A DNA stretch of 64,000 nucleotides from Monosiga brevicollis MX1 (lineage: Eukaryota; Opisthokonta; Choanoflagellata; Craspedida; Salpingoecidae): positions 630,482 through 694,481 of the forward strand of contig NW_001865047.1 in the NCBI RefSeq assembly GCF_000002865.3. Reading direction: 5' to 3'. The notes under the pieces were generated by a model. The model worked only from the letters and a program-made list of their open reading frames with translations. It made no database searches and was not told where the DNA came from. A program made the translations under genes and the position numbers. This document shows positions 47,701 to 60,100 of this stretch, one piece after another; position 1 is the first letter of the stretch, and every line of letters starts with the position of its first letter.

Positions 47701-48313
47701 AGTCCGTTTTCTTGCGCATGCGCAAAAGCCCGCGCTTCCAGTTTCTCACCATCAAAAAGCCCATCTTCATCGACACCATTGCCCTTCTCGTGGCCGTGCT
47801 AACGGGCGTGCTGACCTTTGTGACGGGTGACTACTTGCAAAATCCGCTGCGTGATACCTTGGAGGATTTGGTGACCAACCAGACACTTGGTTCATCACCC
47901 AATGGGCAGGACTACGGCAATATCTACTCCACCGAAGTGACCCTGCTTGTCATCGGCCTAGTCATCTATTGCCTTAGCGTCATGTCCACCACCCTCTTTC
48001 TTCCAGTCGGACTGTTTCTTCCCTGTCTTGTGGCAGGAGCTGCGTGGGGCCGCTGCGTGGGCGAGCTCATGGCTGTCTGGTTTCCGGGACTTCACGTGAC
48101 ACCAGCGGGCTATGCTATTGTTGGTGCAGCAGCAATGGGGGCCGGTGTTACTCGAACCGTCTCTACTGCCGTAAGTCGCACGGTCTGAGCATGTGTGGTT
48201 TTTATTTGGCCCAGCCTTTCTTCTTTCATCCACCAGGTTCAGGCGTGAAAGTTGCTGGTTTTTGGCAAGGAGAGCGATGCTTGGGGCCTCGGCGCACCAC
48301 GTTTCTTTTTGAG

Positions 48314-48344
<31 letters not shown>

Positions 48345-50061
48345 GCGAATTCCTCATCTTCTTTTCCCCTTGTCTGTTTGTTTGCAGATTATTGTGAGCG
48401 AGAGCGTGGGATCGGTGGCTTATATAGTGCCAGTTGTCTTGGTGGTTTTGTTGGCCATTGCCATTGGTGATCGGCTCAGTCCTTCCAGTTATGACTCGAT
48501 GTTGATCCACGGCAAGTGGGATTACCTACCCACGATCAAGACGGATGCTGCCTATCACTTGACTGCGGACGAAGTCATGATTCCCTTCAATCAGCTGCGC
48601 TTTGATCACCCAGAGACTGGCAAGCCGGTCATCTTGCCCGTGCTTCCCCGCATATGCACGTTAGGCCAGATCAACGAAATCTTACAAACCCCTTATGAAG
48701 ACTTTGAGGAACTGGTTATCATTGTCGATACCCTCGACAACATGCTTCTACTGGGCACCATCGCGCGGCACCAGCTGAGTCGAGGCACGATTCGCTACCA
48801 AGAGCGTCAGCGCATCGACTTCCAGAACCAGATTGAGGCCGATTCAGCACCTCGGCCGGGCGACCCCTCTACCACGTCCACCATGGACTCGGCCATTGAG
48901 GTGCAGCTGAAGGCACACGCTCGGCGAAACAAAACAGTTACTGGCTCCGATTTAAGCAATCACTCCACCATTGGTCGCTCTCGCGAGAACACTCTGAGTC
49001 GGAGCATGGGCACGTTAACCAAGACTGCTCTACGCCGCCGCCTGAACGAGAGCCCCGCAGCCACGTTAACCAGAAATCTGGGTACCAAGCGGGGCTTGGC
49101 CTCGGCCAAGACTGTTCGCAATTATCGCGAACTGCAAATGGCCTACTTTGCCAACCCAGACCATGGCCGGCAATTTTTACGGCAGCTGGAGCTATGTCGC
49201 TTGGACCTTTTATCGCTCGACATCTTTGAGATCAATCCCGCCCCCTTTCAATGTATTGGCCACCATCCCGTGTCCGAAGTGTTGAACACGCTTTATGGTC
49301 TACATGCTCAATATGCGTGCGTGACAGAGTTTGGCAAGCTCATCGGTATCATTACCAAGTCGTGCATCGTGCGGGCTGTGCGCGATCTCTCACGGCGCAA
49401 GCCGGCCCAAGATAACCCTCCTCCCGTCGAGCCCGAGCAATCGGAAACAGCCGATGCGGCAGTTGGGACCGAGCAGCACGGCCAACAAGTTTTTGTTGAT
49501 GGGGATGGGCTTTCCGTCGGTCCAGATATTTTGCCAGATGCCGACCCTCGTGCGAGCGTGGCAGCGCCGTCAGGGAAACGGCCAAGCGCCCTGTCAACGA
49601 AAACTATCGGAAGCGTGAACAACAACAGCACGGTGTCACCCCTCATGTCTCTCTTTGACCCCCCAACACCAGCGGCGGTGGATGATTCGTCCAAGCAGCC
49701 GCACGCGGAATCCTTTTCCACATCCCAATCAGCAGATTCTTCTGCTGTAGCCCGGCCTTCAGCAGTCGTTGCATCGGCACGCAAAGCAAAAGATGAGCCA
49801 GAGCTGGAGGCCATTTCCGAGGCTGTGACGGACTCATCAAACTCGGCGCGTCATTCTACCCAAGTGGAGCAGGTGCAGAAGCGTGCGTCAGAGGGCCAAA
49901 CAAGCGACGCGTCAGTTTTTGTCTTTAACCTCGATGATGGTGACATGCTCAACGAGGAGACTAGCGATGGTGCCAATCCTAGTGCACGGGACAGGGGCAC
50001 AGGGGCAGAGGATGATGCTCATAGTCGATCGCCCCTCTCTGCTGTTGTGAGCATGGTCTAG
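44738..50061 (+). CDS. CLC-family chloride channel with long cytosolic ends
   Basis: Exons 44738-45740, 45856-46401, 46502-46938, 47022-47133, 47305-48170 and 48388-50061 give 1545 residues, far longer than usual (about 700-1000). About 560 disordered N-terminal residues include a His-rich stretch and an Ala-Ser repeat from GCGTCG triplets. The CLC core has GSGIP, GKEGPFVH (gating Glu about 702), RAPVGGLLFSVESTSVSYQ, FLPVGLFLPCLVAGAAWGR, and GAAAMGAGVTRTVSTAIIVS. Two CBS domains follow (LTADEVMIPFNQLRF; FQCIGHHPVSEVLNTLYG with LIGIITKSCIVRAV), split by about 130 residues, then a Ser/Glu-rich tail. At the site of the proton-glutamate of CLC exchangers there is Ser (about 762), so a passive channel like ClC-1/2 is predicted rather than a H+/Cl- exchanger. 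A T30 run lies in the last intron. Confidence 0.93.
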
Positions 50062-50514
50062 TGGTGCATCAGAAAAGAGTTTGGCTTTACCTGGGGCTTG
50101 CGTGTGACTTTTACGTGCTCGAAATTCTTAGGCTGTTACGCGTCCTGGTAACGGGGACATGTTTATATTTCCTTCCTTTTTAGACGTTTGAAGCTAGGTA
50201 TGCGACTTTTAGCGGTTGTTCTCTCTCTTTCTCTCTTAGTTGAATGCTTTTTTAGTAGTAGCAATTGTCACATGGCTTCAATGCTACAGATTTAAAATCG
50301 AGTTAAAAATGTTGAACAAAACTTGGACAAATTAGCATCCTCATGTTGAGGCCGCTTGTATGGACTGCTTGTTGGGCCTTTGCCTCAAATTCGGATGCAT
50401 GCTCCGACAGTGTTTGCAAACGTTCATTTTCAGTTGATATGCACGTGTCAACTTTTTGTGAGCGTTCAATTTTTTTTGTGAGAGTAGTACTTTTCTTTGG
50501 AGCGCACCGAGCCT
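50062..50514. other. Convergent intergenic region
   Basis: 3' flanks of the CLC gene (+) and the vezatin-like gene (-). A/T-rich, no gene or RNA recognised. Confidence 0.5.
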
Positions 50515-52736
50515 TTACCGCCGGATAGTCGAGATGGCGGTCTGCAATTCATGCAACATAACCTTAGCCTTGGCTGCCTGGGCACGCGCTGTTTCTTCAG
50601 CACGCTTGGATCGGGCCAGCTCAGCTTTGCGCTGCTGCAGCTGAATTTTCCATCGGCGCTTGCGTTCCTCGTCTGGTAAATCCTCTTCATCTGCACTGTC
50701 CACTTCTGGCGCCAAGGTAGCGGTAAAGGTTGCAGCAGGCTGTGCTCGCTGTTGCAGGACATCTTCTGGTTCAGCATCCATCTCCCCGTATACAGGCACA
50801 TCCTCCAATGCAGTCATGGCGGCGGTGTCGACCGTGTCAGATGCGTTTGCTTGATCAGTGGCAGGTGCACTAAGGTTTGTGCGAACCCAGACCCCGCACG
50901 CGCGCAGCACATCACTGGCCGTGCTAAGCTGCGATGCGAGTAATTCGAGTCGCTCTTGTTGAGCACGAGCGAATGCCAAGCGCACACAGGCAGAAGACTC
51001 TGACGACCATGCCAACAGCTCATCATACAAAGCCTGGGCCTCATGGCGCAGGGAAACATCTACATGTCGGCGTGTGGCATCAACATCAAAGAGGCTGGCT
51101 GCTCCGGTGGCAAAGGCACCTTGTGCCGGTGGAGGCAATGCTTCAATCGTCCGTTGCGAAGACGTGCGCATAATTTCGAGACATTGTAATGCTGAGGCGC
51201 TGGCGGCGCTATCCAACATGTGGGTCACACTTAATTGATGCGTCTGTGCTGCTGTTAACAAGGAATGCGTGCGCTCCATCCTTTCAGCCACTCGTGGGAG
51301 TGATTCTAGCGCCGTCTTTAGCGTGACTGCCGTACAGCGGCCGCCCAACAATAACATGGCCACAGTGCTACATCCACACGTGATTAGAGAGATGATGAGG
51401 CACAGCTCTGATGAGCCCTGTCGGGACAATATTTGTGGCCTATTTGGGCAACACGCGAGCGGAATCCAGAAAGCTTTTTAAGAGACATACCGGAGGAACC
51501 CTGATGTGCTAATCAAGCCTTGTTGATGAATGTGCTGGTATGGTGGCCCATTGTTCAAAGTGAGCGAGCTCTTCATTGCCAACATGGCAGGGCAGGGAAA
51601 GGTTGGCGTACGTACTTGCAGGTGGTCCAGTGACCATTGATTCGTTTCGCGCGCTCGTGCAGCGAGCGCGGCGGCGGCCGGGCTCCAAAACTCTTGTGTC
51701 CAGGTGCCTGTATATGCATGCGTGGAGGCTTGGCGTGAACAAGTCAAGAATTGGCAGCCCTGTTGGTTTTGATTTTTTTCTGCCAAGCTAAAAGCAAACC
51801 TGGATGCGAGCTGGGCCAGGCTAGTAAGGGGTCCGACAAAGTTGGATCGTCTGCCTCAGCTATCACCTGCACGAGATTCTCCTGCACAGCCAACAATCCT
51901 TCGCTACCCGCAAAATCGATGGCAATGCGCAAGGGCCGGGCAATCTCGTGCCTGGACTCAACGTTGGTGGGCAAGCCTGTTCCCCACCGCTGTGCCATGA
52001 CTTCCAAACGTCGTATCAGGCTGAGACTCTCGGACAAGCGCGCTTCCTGTGCTTCGATGCTGGTGAGGCTCTTTGTGACCTGGTGATAGTGCTTTCGCCA
52101 AAAGTTCCAATGCGCAGCTGAGGCTGTCAAGTATGCGGTCGAGGCCATGGAGATCAAGCCCATACAAGCGTCCTTCCAAGAAATGGACAGCATGGGGCTG
52201 GCATCAGTTTCATCCTCAAAAAACTCTGCGACAAAGCCAAGGAGATCACTCTCTTGAACAGTTTCTTGGACGGTCATCTGCATGCTCTGGGTGGTGCTCT
52301 GAAACTGCCAAAACGCCTCGCGCATCCAAGAGGGGCATAGCGCTGCAATCACCACCGTAGTGGCGCGATCTACCAGACCCGATAGGTCAAACATTTTGGC
52401 TAGATGCCAGGCGAGCCAGCAGGAGGTAGCCGTCCCGAAGATTAATTGCCAGCGCAAGGCTTGCCATGTAGCCTGGCGTTCCAGAGCTTGCACATCATAC
52501 TGATCGAGGATGAAGAGGGCATCGTGCTCTAGGAGCAATGGACACGCCAGAATCTCGCGCGCCAACTCAATGCGCCGCAACTGCTCCAGCTCTTGCTGGC
52601 CTGCAGGTCGAAATCGCTTGATCCAGCCTTGTAACCAGTGTATTGTTTGCTGCCAGCGTGGCCATGTTTGTGGCACAGGTGCCTTGACATGCTGCTGGAC
52701 AAAAGCAGTTTCGGATGCAAAATTTTGTGCATCCAC
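50515..52736 (-). CDS. Vezatin-like membrane protein
   Basis: Exons 52736-51800, 51707-51616, 51534-51491 and 51367-50515 join in phase to 641 residues. An N-terminal helical part (LEQLRRIELAREILACPLLL) is followed by two hydrophobic segments (LRWQLIFGTATSCWLAWHLA and about CMGLISMASTAYLTASAA). A helix resembles the conserved vezatin region: YHQVTKSLTSIEAQEARLSE, SLIRRLEVMAQRWGTGLPT. The C-terminal half is helical and ends in an acidic-then-basic coiled coil (DEEDLPDEERKRRWKIQLQQ; KVMLHELQTAI), as in vezatins. Vezatin links myosin VIIa to the cadherin-catenin complex at animal junctions and acts at endosomes and dynein cargo in fungi. The family assignment rests on order and local similarity, without an alignment. 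A CTAG acceptor just before the chosen Met means an upstream exon is possible. Confidence 0.55.
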
Positions 52737-54186
52737 GTCTAGGTCACACAGAACATGGTGTCAGGTTGGGAATCGCACATTTTAGGAGACAAGATTGAGT
52801 ACAAGACGGGGTGCAAAACAACCTTGTAGATAGGCGGCCAGCGGGCTATTCTACAATAGCGTCATGTAGTGTATGCAAAGGCGGCGTGCATGGTATTAGA
52901 GGGCGGTTGCTTGTTGCAATGTCAAGAGGCATGCGCGGTGCAAGTTCAAAACACACGATTCCCACCTGCATCACCAGTCCAGCCATGTTGTGGGGCGAGC
53001 GCTGTGTGCGTTGAGCTCAGCTGCTATCGCTAGGCCTGACCGTGGTGGCGGCGTTTTGACCACTGGCTATCTTAGCATTCCAAAGTCAAGCACATCTCAC
53101 AAATGCACAATGCCCAGACAGGGCAAAGCGCAGGGCCCAAAACCCTGTCGTCCTCTCCGCCGCGCGTCTCACAGGGACAGGCACTTGCAATGTCTCACTC
53201 CTCGACGTTTGCGGCACAAGCAAATTTGAGCCCAAGTTGGTCAGAGAAAGGGGCTTGGACTGTCAAGCTCGTTATACCCAGTTAATTTGGCATGTAACCC
53301 CCGTCTGTCAGACCTGCCACCGGTTCTTTGAGTCTTTCAGTCGTCGTACACACTCAGACGCACACTCGCGCGCGCGCGCACATACAAAAATGGCTCCACC
53401 TGCTCCGCCGTCGCCGCCGCCCGTTGCTCTTGATGCGATAGTGTGAAGAACATGACACTATGGACCTTCATTTGTCAGACCATTTTTTGTGGCGCGGTAA
53501 GTATAATGTGATTCTTCATTTTTAACATTGTTCGTATGGAGTCTCGAGCCCTCATGTCGAGTCCGAGTCGAGTCACAGGTTCGCGGGTGGTGGAAGGCAC
53601 TGCAGTCGTAGCTCAGCTAGCTATTGGCACTGATGGAGTGGTAAATGCAGTGGGTTGAGCGATTTGCGGTTTTCGATGAAAAGCAGGTGTGACGCGGCGT
53701 GGAAGATGGGGGGGCTCTCCGTCAAAGTGTCAAAGTGGGCAAGAGTGATTGTACAAAACCAGCGGACTCCGATATCGACAAGGCAACAAACAGTCATGAC
53801 AAGCGATGGGTGCAGACACCAGCGGCGTCCACTTCAAAGACGCGTCAATGCCAAGCTAAGGAGGGGGTTGATTGGAAGGACAAAAAACATGCTTTAACAA
53901 TACACATTTCATGCACAAGCAAGCATTAAGATGAAAATGCTTGCGATGAAATGGCGTCATTCGATGCAAGCAGACGCCCAATATCATGACACCGTATAGC
54001 GCTGACGCCACCCGGATCATGAGACTTCTTGGAGAAGAATTATCGATCGAGTTGCATTTTCTACCTAGTTGTCTGGACTGGACAACTAGTAGGAAGCTCT
54101 GCCACTACACACTGAAACTTGTTGACTTGGCAAAACATACGACCACGCGGCCCTGCTGACGCCTTTTGTTGCAAAGCATCATCGGC
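52737..54186. other. Divergent intergenic region
   Basis: Between the vezatin-like gene (-) and the giant GTPase-SecA gene (+). No gene supported. There is a short CGCGCGCGCACA run at 53365-53380, an imperfect CACTGCA/TGCAGTG inverted pair at 53597-53652, and the hairpin listed separately. Confidence 0.5.
54061..54092. other. Inverted repeat (hairpin) upstream of the giant gene
   Basis: CTAGTTGTC (54065-54073) and GACAACTAG (54081-54089) are perfect inverted 9-mers around a 7-nt loop. CTA/TAG outside them extend the pairing across one bulged base. It lies about 95 bp upstream of the start codon, so it may be a 5' UTR stem-loop or a dyad protein-binding site. Confidence 0.6.
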
Positions 54187-57100
54187 ATGGCCGCCTGCAA
54201 CAACATTGAGCAAGGCGCAGACATGACTATCTTTGATGAACTGCTGGAAGAGCGCATTCAGTATGTTTTGGGAGACTAACCCCGCGTGCTTTTGTGTCCG
54301 CGTGCACGGTTGCTCATCCTGTTTCACTGACACGTCTTGCTAGAGATGCTGCCTCGGCCATGTCGTCTGGCTGGTCTATTGTCGATCCCAGCGATGGTAT
54401 GTTCATGTGTCTCTGTAAATTAAAAAAAAAAAAAAATTATGGTGAAGTTTTTCCATTAACTTCTGCGAGATTGATCAAACTGCACTTCTCACTCAGTATG
54501 CTGCTCCATCGTTGTGTGCTCGGTCGTGCATGCTCGTTTTTAGCCTCCAGCGCAGGCATCGAACATGGCTCTTTGGCACAAAGTGACGCAAGTCCAGGAG
54601 TCACGCCAATGACGGCCGCTATGCCATCTGATGCGCCCCGTACTGCCTTAGCGTCGCCCATCACTCGTGGAGGCGCAGGAATCCAGATCAATGCTGATGG
54701 CACGTACACGATCAAACACAGTGCCACTCTCAATGTGATGGTGATGGCCAATTTGTGCTTTACCTGGGCCTCTGCTCAATTTGAGAAGATCAGGGACTTT
54801 GGCCTAGCTGCAGGCAAACGCCCCGGCTGTCTATTGCTGGGTGACAGCGGCGTGGGCAAGTCAATCTTGATGATGACGTTGGAGGGTGTTCGCTTTGAGG
54901 AGGGTCGAACTGCTGGTGGACGCAAGCAGCTCAACCTTGAATACGGCACCCCACCGAGATACCGCGGCCTAGTGGGCAACGGGACCGAAGCGCACACGGT
55001 GATACCTCGACTTGCCATGCTTGAGGATGCAGTCTTCATTGACCCTCCTGGCTGGACAGAGACGCGCAACGAGACGCTCGGCCTCATCAACTGTATTCTA
55101 CTACGACAACTCCTCGAGGCTATACAGCGCAGACGCATTGTACTTGTGCTTAATTATAAAAGCATGAGCGGCGCTGGCTATCTAGCCAACCAGCTGCAAA
55201 GCCTGAACCGACTCTCGCCCGACTTTGCAGCCTTGCAGCCTGGTTTCGTTTGTCTCTTTAGCCATTTGGAGGCTGAAACGGATGCAGAGGCCATTATTGA
55301 GCACCTCGATCAACATGCAACCCGCCTGGATGTTTCCGAGTCTGTTTTTCAGCAAAATGTGCTTGCTCACATCATTTCTCAGCTGCGTCGCTGGGGCAAC
55401 GCGCTATTGCTTCGCCCACACTTGAAGCAGCCCTCCCCAGAACATCTTCGCGATTTGCTCATCAACGGTCTCAGTGATTGTCAGGCCCCATCCATACCGC
55501 TGGGTTCACCCCTACAAGATGGCAAGTTGGCTGCTGTGCAAAATGCCGCCAACAACGTGCTTGAACGCCTACACGACTGCTTGAACGATTCTGATCGACC
55601 CAGTTGGGCCTCAGGTGTCAAGATGTTGTCCACGTTACGCCGACTCAGTGCCCTGCTGGCCAATGCCTACATCACCTCACTGTATGACAAAGCCTTGGGT
55701 TCTTTGTATGGCATGTTTTCCTGCCACACGCAAGGCTTTTTGAGCACGCTGCGTCAGAACAGCTTTGAAGCTTCGCGCGACCACTTTGCGGCACTCCAGC
55801 ACCTTGATGCTTACAACAAAGAACTGCGGCAGCATCAAGCAGTCGACCACGGCTTGTTTGCCCGTCTCTACTCATACTGCGGTCTTTCGATGCCAGAGAC
55901 TACCACTTGGGACCAGGAAATGCTCAAAAGTGACCTTTTAAAGCAAGCCCAAGACTGGGGCACGACCCTGGCAACGCAGACGATGGAGGCCAACCAAGAG
56001 CAGTCGTTTGCACCACGACCAGAGGCGATTGAAGTAGCCACAACTTTGACTCGCTTTGATCAGCATCTGGGCTCTCTTTGTTGCGAGTCTCCCCTCTGGA
56101 ACCCAATTGCACAGGATCTGCAACGACAAGCACGCGAGAGCCGAGCTATTGGCAACAGCATCATCGAGTGCCTGTCCCATGCGGACACATCCAACAAGAC
56201 TCCAACAAATGCATCGTGGCAAGCTTTGCGCAATTCTTTCAATCTACTTTCACGGGCCCAGGCCTACAGTGCTCTCGTTGAGCTCGAGGAAACCAGAACC
56301 CTGTTTAATGAGCAGCAAGTGCAGATAAGCCACGCCTACGAAAAGGTGTGTGATCATGTCGCTGAGATTGTGAGTTGCTTGGCCCACGAGCACGTTGACG
56401 CCGAAGCCAGCCGGGATCTTTGCATCCTGATGCAACTACTCCGGATCTTGGACGACTCCTTTGACAAAGAATGTCACGCTGCTAGCGCCAACCGTCCACA
56501 GTATCGGGAGCAGCTGGCGCGTTTTGAAGCAGCCATCCGTGAGCGCATCTGTAATGCCATCTCCACAGCCCAAGACGGGGCCCGCCTCGAGAAAACCCGA
56601 CAAGCACTCGACCAGCTTCTGATTCTGCTTATGTGCTTTCAGTCCAATGAGGTGGTGCGTGATGCGCATCGCCATGCCTACAGTTTGCTCTGTCAGCTCG
56701 CCACCAAGCAAAGCATGTGCCAGGCCAAGCTCAATACCATTCTTCAATACGAAGCAAACGGAGAAACGTTTCGCGATATGGCTGTTGCCATTCGGGAGCT
56801 TGAGCTTTGGAGTTGGCTCGACCCGATGCTTGCAGACGGTCGCTTACTGTGCGAGCCCACCCGTGCCAATGGCGATCCAACAAACGAGCCCAGCCGCAGT
56901 TTGTCCATCGCAAACATACAGAGCGTTGTCGAACAGACGGTGGAGGGTCTTCGTGAGTGTCTGCGTGCAGCAGTGGTCAATGTGTCGTCGTCTCTCATGA
57001 ACGTCAACGCTGTGCAGCCCGAACGTGAGCTCGAGTGCTTGAAGCACATGCACCCAGTGAAACAAGTGATAGGTGAAGAATTTGTCGATGAGCAAGTGGC

Positions 57101-60100
57101 TCTGCTTATCAATAACCTTGGTGGTGTGCAAACACGCTTGAGTGCCTTTGACATAAGCCAAACCACTGAGGGCGTGCGCGAAGAAACGCTGCAGTGGCTC
57201 TCGTCTTTGACTCTGCAGGTGGAGCAGCTGAGCTCTTGCTACCCCATGCTGCGCAGCACAGCATGGGCAGCGTTGTTGCAAAGCCTGGCAAGCAGCCGTG
57301 CTCAGATCGTCGACAACGTTCGCGCGTTGGTGAGGCAGCTACATGAAGCTGTGCGTGAAAAATTGGCAAGCCCGCAGCCAGCAACTGCTGGCGCCGAACT
57401 TGATCTTTTGGCCAGCTTGGTGCGGAGTCAAGATCACGAAATTCAATCCATTGTGGACCCCGTCTACAATAAGGCTCAACAGGATCTGCGACGCCGCTTC
57501 GAAGAGCTGCGGACCCAATACACGGAGCACATGAGTGCCGGTGGTGTGGAAATGGCACAGACAGTCAAGAACGTGCTTATCAGCACAGTGGTCCTTGAGT
57601 TGCATTTGCCCGAGGTAGCCGATATCCTGTCCACCCTCGAAGTGATGGATGCAGAAGCTATGACCAAGGTTAAAGATGAATTGTCACGCAGTCTGGCGGA
57701 CGTGGACTACGACCAAGTTCAGGGAATTTTGACCGAAGTCCGGCAGGCGGCCCAGCAAACGCCTGAGTGGCGAGCACCATTCAGTACTCTTTGTGGGCTT
57801 GCTAAACGTGAGCTGCAGCGGCAGACATCTGAAGCTTTGAACGCAGCCAAGCGCCACGCTCGCACTTGCACACGCGCGCGTGCACCCACCGAGGCACGTG
57901 CGGACGCTTTGAGCCAACTGGACGAGCTGGATCGCTTCTTCTTCAGCCTGGAGGTGCTTCACGGGGAGGTTACCGAGCCCGACCTGCAAAAGATTGACGA
58001 AGGCTTTGCCGCAATCGTGCTGAAGGTCGCTGAGGACTTGTCACGACGCCTGGGCATAGCTCTTGCTGCGTATCGCTTTACCGCATTTCACGATCTGTAT
58101 CTTGACCTCGAGGCGTGGGAGTGTTTGAGCCGCAATGAGGCTGCCAATGCGTGTTTCTTGACCATTCAAAACAAAGTCAACACATTGAGTACTGACGTGG
58201 AACAACATGTCAGACAGCTGATCGCTGCAGCCGATGGTGTTACGCTGGCTAGTGTCGTACAAGCCTTTGTCAATGCGCGGGATGAAAGCGCCGAGCTGTT
58301 GCAGCATGTGCTTGATCTACCGGCTCTCGCCAACAGAGTCTGCGACTGGGTGTCTAGTGCCGCTGAGCAAGAGCTTGTGGCTATTCAAGCATCGCTGTAT
58401 CACGAGAGGCAAAACTTGAAAGTGGTCGAGGACCGTCTGGACCGCTACAACCGATGCTTCTACTTTCCTCTGCAGAGCAAATCTTTGCCACCCTTTCAGA
58501 CTGAGCAATCTCGGTTGAGTCAAGATCGTCAGCGCCTCCAAAAGGCAATGCAAAATATACTGCACAAGAGCCGGTATCCAGCCTTGACACCACAGGTGGC
58601 GCATGGCCTGCTCCAACGGCTTAATACCAGCAAGCCGGAGCACATGCACGCCTTTATTGACGTCGCTAAAACCACCTGCCAAAAAGCTATTGAGGACATT
58701 CTGCAAGGACGATCCCATAATGAGTTAGGGGTCAAGGTCACTCCTGACGCCCTGGATCGCTTGGCAGGCCTGACTGCATTTCACGCCGGGCTCACGCAGT
58801 CGACGCTCAATGAGACGTTTGTGCAAGATATCTTGGGGGAAGTCCTGACCACAGCAGAGCGCGCCATTGCCTCGCAGCTTCATGCAGATTTGAAGCAGTG
58901 CTTCGACTCCTTCGTCAATTGGCGCATTTTGGAAGCTGAAGCAGCATGCGAGACTATTCAGACCAGCTTTGACCGCTTCAAAGCACTGAGTCCAGCGGCA
59001 TCTGTCCCCCTTGAGCCTCTGCTCGCTCAGGTTCTATCAGAAAAATCAGTCAAATCAACCACCTTTCAATATGGCAGTGACCGGGTGGATCAACTCAGTC
59101 TTACAGACTTGACTCAGCCAAGCTTTCAGGCCAAAACCCTGTGGGAAAGACTGCAGGTGCTGCAGCGGGCGGCGAAAATGTACGAAGAACAAGCTCCTGC
59201 CATCGTGGTTCAGAACAGTCGCATGTGCAACCCTCACGACACTTTGCAAAAGATTCAGCGACACTGGAGCGACCTGTGCCAGCAAGTGGTAGCGGCCGTT
59301 CAGAGTCATCTCCATGCGCCTGGGCCAACAAAAACAATTGGCGCGTTGCATCGTGTTCTTACCAAACTTGCTTTGGACCCGCAGCCCTGGCTTGAGGCAG
59401 ATCTCAAGCAAGCACAAGAAAATGTCGAGACTAGCTTGATGCAGTTTGCCGCAGCTGCCGCCGATCGAGTACCCAGTCACGTGGCCGAGAAGAAATGGGG
59501 ACCTTTGAACAAGGAAATGCGCTTCTCGTTTGATCTGGCCGCAGACCTGACATCGTTTTCAGATGCATCGCGCATCGGCACCATGCAGGAAGAGGCATTG
59601 AAGGCTGAGCTCGACAAGCGAACCGAACCATTTGTCGACGATTTAGAGCAGCTGGCAACGTGTCTCGTCAGCATGCAAGAGCTGGCCTCGAATAGCATCT
59701 CTGGTCACATCAAGCATCAAGTCAAGCTCCTCACAACCAAGCGACTGCACGAGCTTCGTCAGTCGGCCGGTGGCAATCGCCGAAAGGAGCGTGACAATGA
59801 TCTTTGCCTTGGACAGCTTCTGTCTAGGAGAGAACATGGCAGGTATGGAGAAGAGGTCAAAGCAGGCCACCCACAATTCGAAGCCGCACGCATCAAACAG
59901 CGTCAGGAGGCAACGCTTGGCATGGGCATTGACCAGGCTCTGAAGGAGATGACCAAGCCAGAAAATTCCGCAAAAGTTTCGCCTGCTCATGCAAATCGTC
60001 TACGCGATGCTTATGGCGCGTATCGCTCCGAGTTTGAAAGTCACATGAAGAACCCCAATCAAGTACCACGTCTGGTGGCCCAAGTGCAAGCCAATTGCCG

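Noticed and set aside
53590-53660. tRNA-like TAGCTCAGCTAGC (A-box-like) with CACTGCA/TGCAGTG arms
   Set aside because: No T arm, anticodon stem or proper acceptor stem could be drawn in normal or permuted order.
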